Origin: Prevotella sp. 885
Lineage (GTDB): Bacteria; Bacteroidota; Bacteroidia; Bacteroidales; Bacteroidaceae
Assembly (NCBI RefSeq): GCF_002265625.1
Contig: NZ_NOVE01000007.1
Coordinates: forward strand, 36,644 to 100,643
Direction: 5' to 3'
Length of the DNA stretch: 64,000 bases
In this document: positions 35,144 to 43,384 of the stretch, piece by piece
How positions within the stretch are numbered: position 1 is the stretch's first letter
How the letters are laid out: every line of letters starts with the position of its first letter
Translations under genes and position numbers: made by a program
Notes under the pieces: model-generated
Told to the model about the DNA's origin: nothing
The model's input: the letters and a program-made list of their open reading frames with translations, nothing else
Databases searched by the model: none

Positions 35144-36559
35144 TTACTTAGCCACCTTGAAGGTCTTCACGCCGTCAGCGGTCTGCACCTTAACGACGTA
35201 TGTGCCAGCTGAGCGACCAGAGAGGTTAACCGGTGTGCCCTGACCTACGCGAGAAACGAGAGTGCCGTCTGCTGCATATACATCGGCTGAGCTATATTCG
35301 CCTGTGATATAAACGAAGTTGCGACCAGAGAATCTTACGTTAACGTCCTTGCGGATGCTGTCGATAGTCTTAACGGAAGTAACCGACTCGTCGTAGCTGA
35401 TAGCCGGATAGTTAAACGCGACCTGACCGTCAGAAGTAACTCCACCACCAGCTACTACCTTGCCGTCAGCGCTGCAGCAATAAGCAGGATTCAAGCCCTG
35501 CTCCATGCTTGAGAAACGCTTGCCGTTGGCACCGCATGTATAGAAGTCGTCAGTATACTCCAACTTGCCATCAGCAGTATATACGAAGTACATCTGATTT
35601 GCGTCAGCGTCTACATAATAGCCATACATATTGCCTTCAGCGTCAATGGTGAGGAGAGTACCGCCATTGAAGTTTACAGTAGTAGTCTCGTCTTCTCCTT
35701 CATAGTCTTCCTCGTCGCCACAGTTGAAGAGCTGAACCAGCTCGCCGTCGCGGATGAAAGCAGGATTGAAACCGCCGCTACCGGCTACGTTCAGACCCAC
35801 CATGGTCTTGCCGTCGTCGCTGATGTCGCGAACCAGGAACTGTGTGAAGTAAGCCGAATCAGCCTGCTCCACGAGCTCGCCGTCAACATACAGCTTGTTC
35901 TTGCCAGCCTGACCAAGCTGGTCATACACGGCGCTGAGAACGTATGAGTCGCCCTGCTTCTCCCACAATACGGGAGAATCGTGAATAATCTCCATAAGCG
36001 TTCCTTCGAGAATCTCCTTCTCGCCTACCTTAAGGCTAAGGTTTCCGGCTATATACTTGCCGTCGGCAGTAATGGCGCGAGCCTCCTCAGCGAAGTCCTC
36101 AGTCTTAGCCTGCTTCTGTGAATAGTGAGCGGGTACGGGCAGCTGCTGCCAGTCGCCGTCAACGGTGCGCCATCCAGGATATGCCACGGCATTCTTTTCC
36201 TCATCCTCGCGCTGCTCGAAGCTACCTACGATGATGCCGTCGTTAGATACGTCGCAAGCCGAGATGCGGTTGTATGTAAGGCCGAGCGGAGTAAGCTCTG
36301 TCGGATCAGAAGCCTGCCAAAGGAATGCGCCGCCCAACTGGAAGTTTATCTGCGAATCGTCATAACCTACAGCATACTTGCCGTTGGACGATACATGCTG
36401 GAAATAACCAGTAGCGCCCATCGTTTCTCCACCAAAATAAGGATCCGAAATCATAAAGTCCTGAAAGGACTGTGTCACCATTGTCTGGGCGTTTAGAGAC
36501 TGTGCAGAAGACAACGCGAGCGAACCTACACACGCGCAAGCGAGTAAAAATTTCTTCAT
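35144..36559 (-). CDS. Secreted T9SS cargo protein of unknown function
   Basis: A 471-residue protein with a clear signal peptide (FLLACACVGSLALSSAQS) and a C-terminal T9SS sorting tail (YAADGTLVSRVGQG ... AGTYVVKVQTADGVKTFKVAK). The middle has repeated phrases such as VSSNGKYAVGYD, AITADGKYIAGN, ISDDGKTMVGL and CSADGKVVAGG, spaced about 80-120 residues apart, which suggests a beta-propeller-like fold. It begins downstream of a good promoter; the Omp28-like gene follows 19 bp on or overlaps its upstream ATG, so both are probably co-transcribed. Confidence 0.8.
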   Translation of the reverse strand: MKKFLLACACVGSLALSSAQSLNAQTMVTQSFQDFMISDPYFGGETMGATGYFQHVSSNGKYAVGYDDSQINFQLGGAFLWQASDPTELTPLGLTYNRISACDVSNDGIIVGSFEQREDEEKNAVAYPGWRTVDGDWQQLPVPAHYSQKQAKTEDFAEEARAITADGKYIAGNLSLKVGEKEILEGTLMEIIHDSPVLWEKQGDSYVLSAVYDQLGQAGKNKLYVDGELVEQADSAYFTQFLVRDISDDGKTMVGLNVAGSGGFNPAFIRDGELVQLFNCGDEEDYEGEDETTTVNFNGGTLLTIDAEGNMYGYYVDADANQMYFVYTADGKLEYTDDFYTCGANGKRFSSMEQGLNPAYCCSADGKVVAGGGVTSDGQVAFNYPAISYDESVTSVKTIDSIRKDVNVRFSGRNFVYITGEYSSADVYAADGTLVSRVGQGTPVNLSGRSAGTYVVKVQTADGVKTFKVAK

Positions 36560-36600
36560 AGCGATATGTTTTTCGTTATTATTTATTAATGATTACGGGG

Positions 36601-36632
36601 CAAAAGTAACAAATTATATTTGATTAGCCAAA
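36601..36632 (-). promoter_or_regulatory. Promoter of the two T9SS cargo genes
   Basis: On the minus strand TTTG (36632-36629), 20 bp, TACTTTTG (36608-36601): full match to the Bacteroidetes consensus. Confidence 0.75.
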
Positions 36633-36705
36633 TTATAACATTAATTATTCAATAAACCGGTCTTTTTCCTAAAGGTACTCCCACACAGCATCTACGTAGA
36701 AACAA

Positions 36706-36752
36706 AAAAGGCTGTCATGTGAAGCATCTGATGCTCCGACATGACAGCCTTT
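36706..36752 (-). terminator. Terminator of tig
   Basis: AAAGGCTGTCATGT pairs with ACATGACAGCCTTT, with an inner GCATC/GATGC stem; on the minus strand it is followed by a TTTTTTG run. Confidence 0.85.
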
Positions 36753-36783
36753 ACTGTATTTGTATGATAAAAAGTATATCGTA

Positions 36784-38145
36784 TTACTTCATCATCTCGT
36801 TGAACTCCTCGAGAGTTACTTCCTTCTCGTTCAGAGTTACGGCAGCCTTGAGGGCAGCAGCGAGCTTGATGTCTATGGCACGCTCTACGAAGTTGTCAAC
36901 AGCCTCGCGCTTCTTGAGAAGTTCGTTAGCATAGTTCTCAACATACTCATCAGGAACGTTGGTCATGCCATACTGAGCGAACTGCATGCGAGCCATCTCA
37001 ACGGCAGCAGCCTTAACGTCAGCGTCCTCAATCTTGATGTTCTGAGCCTTAACGAGCTGCTCCTTGATGAGGTGCCACTTGAGCTGCTTGATGCTCTCCT
37101 CGTAGTTCTTCTCTACGAAGTCCTCGCCCTTGTCCTTGTTGTTAAGGAGCATGATGCGCTTGAGGAGTGCGTCCGGCCATGTCAGCTCGCCAACCTTGTC
37201 CTCGCAGTACTTGCGTACGTCGATCATGAACTTGTAGTCAGCGTTCTGCTCGAGCTGCGGCTTGAGAGTCTCGGCAATCTTGTTGCGGAATTCCTCTTCG
37301 CTCTTTACCTCGCCCTCGCCGAATACCTGGTCGTAGAGCTCCTGACCGAGCTCAGCCTTAGCGAAGCGCTGGATTTCAGTAACCTGGTAGCTGAAGTCAG
37401 ACTCGAGAGTCTTGGCAACCTCGCGGTCGATCTTGAGAAGTGAAGAAATCTCAGCCTCTCCCTCCGGATAAGCCTTGCGGGGGTTGAAGGTGATGATGTC
37501 ACCAGGCTTGCAGCCCTTGAAGAGATCCTTCTGCTCGTCCACCTTGATGTATGAAGGCATCAAGACAGCGCCCTCAACGGTGATGCCGTCTTCCTTGGTG
37601 TTGCCCTCAGCGTCAAGCTCGCGGAGGTCGCCCTTGAGAAGGTCGTTCTTCTCTGCGTCATACTCCTCAGCCTTCTCGTACTTGCCGGCACGGCTCTGGA
37701 ACATCTCCACCTGCTCGTCGATGAGCTTGTCATCAGCCTTGATGGTGTAGTGGTCGATCTTGTTGCGGCCGTTGAGCTCAATCTTGAACTCAGGAGCAAC
37801 AGCTACGTCGAACACGAATGTATAAGGAGCGGGCTTCTCGATGTCAGCCGGAGTCTCCTGCTTCTCAGAAGGCAGGGGCTCGCCGAGCATCTGGATGTTA
37901 TTGTCCTGGATGTATTTGTAGAGCTGCTCGCCTACAAACTTGTTAACTGCGTCGTAACGTACAGATACGCCGAACTGACGCTTGATGAGACCCATCGGGG
38001 CCTGACCCGGACGGAAACCGGGGATGTTTGCTCTTTTACGATAGTCCTTGAGTGTCTTCTCGACAGAGTCCTTGAAGTCTGCCTCTTCGACTGTGATGGT
38101 CAACAGACCATTCACTTTGTCGGGATTTTCGAATGAAATGTTCAT
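36784..38145 (-). CDS. tig: Trigger factor
   Basis: Ribosome-associated chaperone. The 453-residue protein has the N-terminal ribosome-binding loop (RANIPGFRPGQAPMGLIKRQFG), a PPIase-like middle, and a long helical C-terminal domain. The FKBP part appears divergent, as in other Bacteroidetes. An element TAATTTTG lies upstream (38215-38208 on the minus strand). Confidence 0.95.
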   Translation of the reverse strand: MNISFENPDKVNGLLTITVEEADFKDSVEKTLKDYRKRANIPGFRPGQAPMGLIKRQFGVSVRYDAVNKFVGEQLYKYIQDNNIQMLGEPLPSEKQETPADIEKPAPYTFVFDVAVAPEFKIELNGRNKIDHYTIKADDKLIDEQVEMFQSRAGKYEKAEEYDAEKNDLLKGDLRELDAEGNTKEDGITVEGAVLMPSYIKVDEQKDLFKGCKPGDIITFNPRKAYPEGEAEISSLLKIDREVAKTLESDFSYQVTEIQRFAKAELGQELYDQVFGEGEVKSEEEFRNKIAETLKPQLEQNADYKFMIDVRKYCEDKVGELTWPDALLKRIMLLNNKDKGEDFVEKNYEESIKQLKWHLIKEQLVKAQNIKIEDADVKAAAVEMARMQFAQYGMTNVPDEYVENYANELLKKREAVDNFVERAIDIKLAAALKAAVTLNEKEVTLEEFNEMMK

Positions 38146-38475
38146 TTTTTTGTAATGTAGTATATTTATATATTATTGTATTATTCGGCATTTTTGGCAC
38201 GTAGCTGCAAAATTACACATTTTTAAATATCTATACGACATACTTATGATAAAAATACTCAGATTTTGGCGATTTTAACAATTTCGGTCCGTCCAAGCAG
38301 TATTTTCACAGCTGTTCAGAAATGGCGGCTATACGGCTATAGCAACTCCCTATACAGTTTAGGGAAAACCATACTACTGTTTATGGATTTTCCCTTGCCC
38401 GACAAGCGGGAATCAGCTATCTTTGCAGCAGAAAACTAACAAACCAAGTAATAACCCTTAAAACAGATTTGGATT
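38146..38475. other. Divergent promoter region between tig and the His-rich gene
   Basis: About 330 bp without a gene. It holds TAATTTTG for tig and the strong promoter for the His-rich gene (38395-38425). A small palindromic segment (GGCTATACGGCTATAGC, about 38328-38344) and GGGAAAACCAT/ATGGATTTTCCC (about 38362-38393) could be operator-like or hairpins; nothing more is seen. Confidence 0.55.
38395..38425 (+). promoter_or_regulatory. Promoter of the histidine-rich protein gene
   Basis: TTG at 38395-38397, 20 bp, TATCTTTG at 38418-38425. The inverted segment GGGAAAACCAT/ATGGATTTTCCC ends at the -33 element. Confidence 0.75.
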
Positions 38476-39021
38476 ATGAAACGTACATTATTAGCAATCG
38501 TAGCGGCATTCTTAATGATGACATCCGCGTACGCACAGAGACTCGCCAACGTCCGCGCAGAAGCAACCTTGATAACTGACAAGATGGTGCTGGAATTGGG
38601 ACTTTCAAAAGCACAGCGCAACGGTATACTCAACATCAATCTCAACTATCTCAACGGCATCCGCAGCTACCGCGACATCGACTCATACGGATGGGAATGC
38701 CGCAACAGGGAGCTGAGGAGAATGCTCACAGCCAGACAATGGCAGAGATTCAAGGAGGCTTACTACTTCTATCGCCCGATAGAATGGCGTGACGACGTAT
38801 ACGTCCACAACATCTATCACAAGTATCCGAAGCACCACAAGCACTACAAGCACTACGACAAGCATCACAAGCACTGCGACAAGCACTATAAGCACTACGA
38901 AAAGAAGCACCACAAACACCACGACAAGCATCACAAGCACTACGACAAGCACCACAAGCACTACGACAAGCATCACAAGCACTACGACAAGCGCAAGTAT
39001 GGCAAGCGAGACAGATGGTAA
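38476..39021 (+). CDS. Secreted histidine-rich protein, probably metal-binding
   Basis: A 181-residue protein with a signal peptide ending AYAQ (~1-21). Residues ~25-100 form a helical domain with phrases such as LITDKMVLELGLSKAQRNGIL and a DD-containing end, loosely similar to Spy/CpxP-like periplasmic proteins. From ~115 to 172 the protein is a low-complexity run of His, Lys, Tyr and Asp in steps of about seven residues (HHKHYDK type), encoded by ~21-bp tandem repeats. It ends in a basic tail. A metal-buffer or metal-responsive role is inferred from composition only. No neighbour on the same strand. Confidence 0.75.
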   Translation: MKRTLLAIVAAFLMMTSAYAQRLANVRAEATLITDKMVLELGLSKAQRNGILNINLNYLNGIRSYRDIDSYGWECRNRELRRMLTARQWQRFKEAYYFYRPIEWRDDVYVHNIYHKYPKHHKHYKHYDKHHKHCDKHYKHYEKKHHKHHDKHHKHYDKHHKHYDKHHKHYDKRKYGKRDRW

Positions 39022-39070
39022 AGTAATGTGATAGCGACGCTTTCGCTCCATAGAACCAACCGTAAGTTTA

Positions 39071-39107
39071 TGGGTGCGTGGCTACGGCGGGACGCCATAG
39101 CCTCCTA
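39071..39107. repeat. 37-bp dispersed repeat, copy 1
   Basis: This block, with centre GGCGGGACGCCATAGCC, recurs at 58305-58341 with two mismatches, and inverted at 58225-58267 with more changes. Confidence 0.85.
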
Positions 39108-39187
39108 GGTTTGCCATGTCTGCTATAATTCAAACTCATAATTCGGGCAATATGTCGCCCGATATCCTTGTGTTTTTCTTTGTTTTT

Positions 39188-39312
39188 CCGCTTATGGGCG
39201 CGTGCTGTGCACAAATAAAAGGCTTTACGTTAGGTTGTCGAGAACATGGTTCTCGTAAGACCTAATGTAAAGCCTTTTATTTAAATCCGATAGGATTTGC
39301 GCCCATAAGCGG
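39188..39312. repeat. 125-bp imperfect palindrome
   Basis: Left arm from CCGCTTATGGGCGC (39188) and right arm ending GCGCCCATAAGCGG (39312) are complementary along most of their ~60 bases, including AAATAAAAGGCTTTAC / GTAAAGCCTTTTATTT and GAGAAC / GTTCTC around a tiny loop; a bulge of about 10-12 bases is present near each foot. No ORF of note. A transcript would form a long hairpin. Confidence 0.85.
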
Positions 39313-39567
39313 TATGTGGAAAAAGGTTTTTGTTAAAGCCCTGCCTAACCGGATTTCGCTGATAAAATTCCTGTTTGGCGGTTAGTTTGCCTGACAATAT
39401 TTGCATTTCTGATGCTCAATACTATGAGCTGAGCGCACAACAAAATCTTTGGTGCGAAATTCTTGAGTTTTGAGCGTTTGGAGACAATACGCTCATACAC
39501 AGTGTATTATGCGGTTTTCTGGAGAAATGTTATGAAATCAGATTCGCAAAAGAGCCGTTTTTTGCTG

Positions 39568-39670
39568 CAATAGCGCCACTTTTACACTACAATAGTGCCA
39601 CTTTTATCATGCAATAGCGCCACTTTTACACTCTAATAGTGGCACTATTGTAGTGTAAAAGTGGCGCTAT
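39568..39670. repeat. 22-bp tandem units ending in a 58-bp palindrome
   Basis: Units start at 39568, 39590 and 39612 (core CAATAGCGCCACTTTTACAC, or TAGTGCC in the middle unit); a partial fourth turns into the inverse copy. 39613-39670 folds on itself with arms AATAGCGCCACTTTTACACT and its complement, with a second small stem AATAGTG/CACTATT at the tip. The core CGCCACTTTT also occurs in the 26.1-kb element, with the same 22-bp step. Between 39313 and 39567 I see nothing recognisable. Confidence 0.85.
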
Positions 39671-39804
39671 CGTTAAGCTCGGGTGCTGTTTGCACAGCAA
39701 AACACCATAAAAACAGCTTTTTGATTCTCTAGAATTGATTTTTATTTTGTAACAGGTTTTTACCACTTGTACGATATTTGCATGGTGACCTTTCTCCACA
39801 ACAA

Positions 39805-41121
39805 TTATTTGATTAACCATTTCATAGCCCATTCCGCTAAAGGTGATGGACATGCAAGCATTCCACAGTTCTGCTGTAAGTTGAGAAACGAGAAACGTAT
39901 GCGGTTCTTGGGTTGGTAGCGTTCGTTATACACAACTATACTTCTACCACTGACACAATTTTCGGCCTTTACCTCTACCGGAATTATCTCTTCCTCTCGC
40001 TGTAAAAGAAACTCTATCTCTGCCTTTCCCTCCGAAGACCAATAGTAAGGCATAGAACCGTATGAAGGCAACACACTTTGCAGCACTGCATTCTCTGCCA
40101 TTGCACCTTTAAATTCCGTGTAGTTGGCAGTCGGGTCTATGACTATGCTTCCCGGTAGTCCGGCCAATCGCCGCAATAATCCGCAGTCACTGGCATAAAT
40201 CTTGAAAATGTCAGGTTCTTCGTAAGCACTTAAAGGCATTCCAGGTTTCGACACCGCGTTCACACGATATATCATGCCAGCATCTTCAAGCCACAGCAAA
40301 GCATCCTCGTAGTCACGGCTTCTCGCACCTTTCTTTACAATCTTATATATGAACTTTCTGTTCTCCTTGGCAAGTTGAGACGGAAGTGAGTGCCAAATCG
40401 CATGAATGCGCGGTATCTCGCGAGGTTCTGCATACTTGGCAAAGTCTAGCTCATACAAGTCTAATATGCCTTGCAATATGTCATCCACTGCTTGCATACC
40501 CTGATTTTCAAGCATACTTACAGTAGCTTCCGGCATTCCTCCAGACACCATGTATCTGCGGTATTCCGACTTCAACTTGTCAAGTATAATAAGAGGCAGT
40601 TTCTCAGGCTGTTCTATCTGTTCAACAAAATTGAATGTCTGGATGTCGCTGGCTCGAAGATATTCCTTGAACGTAATCGGATACATACGCATAACCTGCA
40701 CCTTTCCCACAGGTACGGTCATTCTCCTCCTCTTAACAGCCACACCCAACAGCGAACCTGCCGCAATAATATGCCATTCGGGAGCATCCTCACAAAAATA
40801 CTTTAACGAATTGAGCGCTTCCTCACATTCTTGTATTTCATCGAATATAAGAAGTGTCTTACCAGGAATAAGGGGAACTGGACTATAAAGGGCGAGTTCT
40901 TTAATTATGCGTGAAGGCTCTTTTGACACAGTGAAGGCTGACAGCAACTCTTTCTGGCGGTCAAAGTCAAATTTCGCCGTATAATCGAAACATTCCCTTC
41001 CAAACTCCTCCATAGCCCACGTTTTGCCTATCTGACGGGCACCTTTCAAAAGGATTGGCTTATGCTTTTCTGCATCTTTCCAATCCTTGAATCTATCTAT
41101 TATGTCTCTTTTTATCCTCAT
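39805..41121 (-). CDS. AAA-family ATPase with DUF4143 domain
   Basis: A 438-residue protein of the large AAA_14/DUF4143 family common in Bacteroidetes. Walker A is KGARQIGKT (~26-34), Walker B is LLIFDEIQE (~91-99), a sensor-like AAGSLLGVAV follows, and the C-terminal DUF4143 region ends with the nuclease-like EIEFLLQ ... IIPVEVKAE. The function of the family is not established; a role as a mobile or defence-like accessory gene has been suggested for some members. It is preceded by its own promoter. The gene stands alone, flanked by repeat-rich sequence. Confidence 0.85.
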   Translation of the reverse strand: MRIKRDIIDRFKDWKDAEKHKPILLKGARQIGKTWAMEEFGRECFDYTAKFDFDRQKELLSAFTVSKEPSRIIKELALYSPVPLIPGKTLLIFDEIQECEEALNSLKYFCEDAPEWHIIAAGSLLGVAVKRRRMTVPVGKVQVMRMYPITFKEYLRASDIQTFNFVEQIEQPEKLPLIILDKLKSEYRRYMVSGGMPEATVSMLENQGMQAVDDILQGILDLYELDFAKYAEPREIPRIHAIWHSLPSQLAKENRKFIYKIVKKGARSRDYEDALLWLEDAGMIYRVNAVSKPGMPLSAYEEPDIFKIYASDCGLLRRLAGLPGSIVIDPTANYTEFKGAMAENAVLQSVLPSYGSMPYYWSSEGKAEIEFLLQREEEIIPVEVKAENCVSGRSIVVYNERYQPKNRIRFSFLNLQQNCGMLACPSPLAEWAMKWLIK

Positions 41122-41181
41122 ACCTACACTAACAACTTCTGATTTGTGTCAAAATTGACATTTTTCCGAACTTATCAGGTG

Positions 41182-41212
41182 CAAATATACAATATATTGA
41201 GGAATATTACAA
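41182..41212 (-). promoter_or_regulatory. Promoter of the DUF4143 ATPase gene
   Basis: On the minus strand TTG (41212-41210), 20 bp, TATATTTG (41189-41182). Between it and the ATG lies an inverted repeat TGTCAA-N2-TTGACA (41147-41160), a possible operator. Confidence 0.65.
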
Positions 41213-41433
41213 CTTTTCTGAGAGTTATTTTCGCTTACTTTTCCGATTAGTCGGTATTCCCATTATTTTCCTCATCGCCTTTATTTCTCAATTATTTGTA
41301 GTACCTTTACTGATGGATTTTACATTAGTGCAATATCATAGTTTTAATAAAAAATGATTCCCTCCCTGCGTAAGTTTTCTGATTGTCATGCGACTAATAG
41401 GGTAAAGAGTCGAACGATAACAATTAATTAAAA

Positions 41434-41535
41434 ATGAACAAAAGTGGAACATGTGCCTACTTGAGCTGGAAGAAACATAAGAATACGATGTCGGAGATAG
41501 AGCAGAACCTTGCAGAACTCAAGAACTTTGAATAA
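41434..41535 (+). CDS. Possible small protein of 33 residues
   Basis: ATG at 41434 to TAA at 41535 gives 33 residues, start MNKSGTCAYLSWKKHKN, with an amphipathic second half (EIEQNLAELKNF). A weak promoter-like TACCTTTA lies ~130 bp upstream. It could be a genuine short gene or a remnant. The region before it (41213-41433) shows nothing recognisable. Confidence 0.3.
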   Translation: MNKSGTCAYLSWKKHKNTMSEIEQNLAELKNFE

Positions 41536-41583
41536 ACAATATACAGATTTGAGCTGTTTATTCGGCGGAATAAGACAGGAAAA

Positions 41584-41624
41584 AAGCGGTATAGGAATCT
41601 TGCTGTAGAATTCCTATACCGCTT
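41584..41624. terminator. Terminator downstream of the DUF2795 gene
   Basis: A 15-bp perfect stem (AAGCGGTATAGGAAT and its complement) with a T6 run on the minus strand and T-rich sequence on the plus strand. Confidence 0.85.
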
Positions 41625-41663
41625 ATATTCTTTTGCCTTTAAGCTTTGTCAGCTCGTTAGCTT

Positions 41664-41885
41664 TTAGTATTCGTCATCGTTCCAGAGGAAGTCGTCCTTT
41701 GATGGATAGTCGGGCCAGAGGTCCTCGATGCTTTCGTATACGTCGCCCTCGTCCTCTATCTCCTGAAGGTTCTCGAGCACTTCGAGCGGAGCGCCGGAAC
41801 GCATAGCATAGTCTATAAGTTCGTCCTTAGTTGCAGGCCAGGGTGCGTCTTCCAGTTTGGAAGCCAATTCAAGTGTCCAATACAT
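41664..41885 (-). CDS. DUF2795 domain protein
   Basis: A 73-residue acidic protein with the DUF2795 pattern (ELASKLEDAPWPATKDELIDYAMRSGAP) and a C terminus rich in Asp/Glu/Trp. Seen widely in Bacteroidetes; no function is known. Confidence 0.8.
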   Translation of the reverse strand: MYWTLELASKLEDAPWPATKDELIDYAMRSGAPLEVLENLQEIEDEGDVYESIEDLWPDYPSKDDFLWNDDEY

Positions 41886-42023
41886 AGTCTTAAGTTTTTA
41901 CGGTTCAAAATTTAATGTTTCACAAAGAGGCTGCCATCGCTTTTTTACGATGCCAATCAACAGACATTCCGGCCTATAGGCCGTGTGCCTCCTGTTCCAA
42001 CTGCAAAAATAGTAATTTTTGTA

Positions 42024-42593
42024 TTATTTGCAAGTAATATAGAGTTTTTTTTCGTCGCAACCTTCAATAAAGTTTAAATATAAAGCCAAACTGAAAAAAT
42101 AATCGGACAATCTGTTTACAAATTGCATCAGAAGGCTGTCTATATGCTCTTCACGACTAAGCGTTACCAAACGGCGCTCCACACGGCGGCATACCGTACG
42201 GCACACATGAGCTTGAGCTGCAGCAATGCTTCCGCCGGGCAGAACGAAGGTGTCGAGAGCAGGAACTATAGACTGCAAGCGGTCTGTCTCATGCTCCAGC
42301 CTTGCTATTTCGTCGCATCCCAGACAGCCTTCTCCCTGCACGTCTTTGCCGACACGCCAAGTACGATTGCCCACCGTGGACGAAAGACTGGATCCGATGA
42401 TGAACAACCGAGCCTGTATCTCCGCCAGAAAACGCGATACTTCCGCATCGGATTCAGCGGCAAGCAGCCCTATGTGGGCATTCAGTTCGTCAATCTCGCC
42501 GCTCACTTCAATGCGTATGTCGTCCTTCATGACACGCTTGCCTCCATAGAGCGAGGTGGTGCCATCGTCGCCAAGTCGGGTATATAACTTCAT
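42024..42593 (-). CDS. Cob(I)yrinic acid a,c-diamide adenosyltransferase (PduO type)
   Basis: Makes adenosylcobalamin from cob(I)alamin and ATP. The 189-residue protein begins MKLYTRLGDDGTTSL(YGGKRV), the ATP-binding block of PduO-type enzymes, and has SGEIDELNAHIGL and the helical blocks VCRTVCRRVERRLV and FVNRLSDYFFSLA. Fits with the MetH activation gene elsewhere in the window as a cobalamin-using genome. Confidence 0.92.
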   Translation of the reverse strand: MKLYTRLGDDGTTSLYGGKRVMKDDIRIEVSGEIDELNAHIGLLAAESDAEVSRFLAEIQARLFIIGSSLSSTVGNRTWRVGKDVQGEGCLGCDEIARLEHETDRLQSIVPALDTFVLPGGSIAAAQAHVCRTVCRRVERRLVTLSREEHIDSLLMQFVNRLSDYFFSLALYLNFIEGCDEKKLYITCK

Positions 42594-42623
42594 AATATCA
42601 GAAATTTACGATGTAACAGGATG

Positions 42624-43217
42624 TCAGAAATTCACGATGTAACTGGTCTTGTATCGGTCTGTATCAGTAAATGCGATGCCGAGATAGTAGAGGTCATAAC
42701 AGACGCTGACGCGAGGGCTTGCCAGGAGTGTCTGCCACATTTTCTTAGCCAAAGCATTGTCATAGATGTCCTCCACCAATATCAGCGTGTCCATATCAGA
42801 ATGCTGCAATACAGACGTGAGGAAGTCTTCGCTTCCCTCAACGGGACGGATGAGTGCCACTTCTACTGTCTCTGCTTCCATTTTTCCGTCCCTTGCCTCC
42901 TTTGTCTGAACAGCGCGTACAGCCGACGCCTTGCATCCGCTGCTTACATATCTCTTCAGCAATGCCGTGTCGCCACCGTAGCAGAGCCATGTGCTCGCCT
43001 GGCGGAAGTTGGCAATGCGGAAATACAGCTCCATACGCTTGCGTTCCAGCCAGCTGACATCGGGCAATTCGCTGCACAGGTCTGAATAAGCATAATACGG
43101 ATAGTGCTCGTTGATGACATAGCGGATAAAACGGTATGCCGAGGGCGACTGCACACCGAAACCACGGCAATACCCGATGCGGCACAGCCAACGGAAATAT
43201 CGTTTCAGTTTATTCAT
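42624..43217 (-). CDS. Methyltransferase-like protein of Bacteroidetes
   Basis: A 197-residue protein beginning RYFRWLCRIGYCRGFGVQSPSAYRFIRYV. The GxxSPxAxxFI element resembles a Bacteroidetes family annotated as class I methyltransferases, and the end (GIAFTDTDRYKTSYIVNF) fits. A glycine-rich AdoMet loop is not obvious, so it may be inactive or divergent. The gene starts 30 bp from the adenosyltransferase on the same strand. Confidence 0.55.
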   Translation of the reverse strand: MNKLKRYFRWLCRIGYCRGFGVQSPSAYRFIRYVINEHYPYYAYSDLCSELPDVSWLERKRMELYFRIANFRQASTWLCYGGDTALLKRYVSSGCKASAVRAVQTKEARDGKMEAETVEVALIRPVEGSEDFLTSVLQHSDMDTLILVEDIYDNALAKKMWQTLLASPRVSVCYDLYYLGIAFTDTDRYKTSYIVNF

Positions 43218-43253
43218 ACCCGCAAAGTTACTAAATTATTGGGAGTAAATGTA

Positions 43254-43281
43254 ATTAGGAGTTAGGAATCAGGGGTTAGGA
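43254..43281. repeat. Heptamer array, four 7-bp units
   Basis: ATTAGGA, GTTAGGA, ATCAGGG and GTTAGGA at 43254, 43261, 43268 and 43275, followed by A-rich heptamer-like units (AAATACT, AAATAAA, AAATACC) up to the OmpA terminator. Confidence 0.75.
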
Positions 43282-43312
43282 ATAAAAAAATACTAAATAA
43301 AAAATACCAAAT

Positions 43313-43353
43313 AAAAAAGGGTGCTTCTCCTTGACAGGAAAAACACCCTTTTT
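43313..43353 (-). terminator. Terminator of the OmpA-family gene
   Basis: AAAAAAGGGTG and CACCCTTTTT arms, with a run of T on the minus strand after the stem. Confidence 0.75.
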
Positions 43354-43384
43354 GTATTATGTTACTTGTTGTTAAGCTCTGAAA

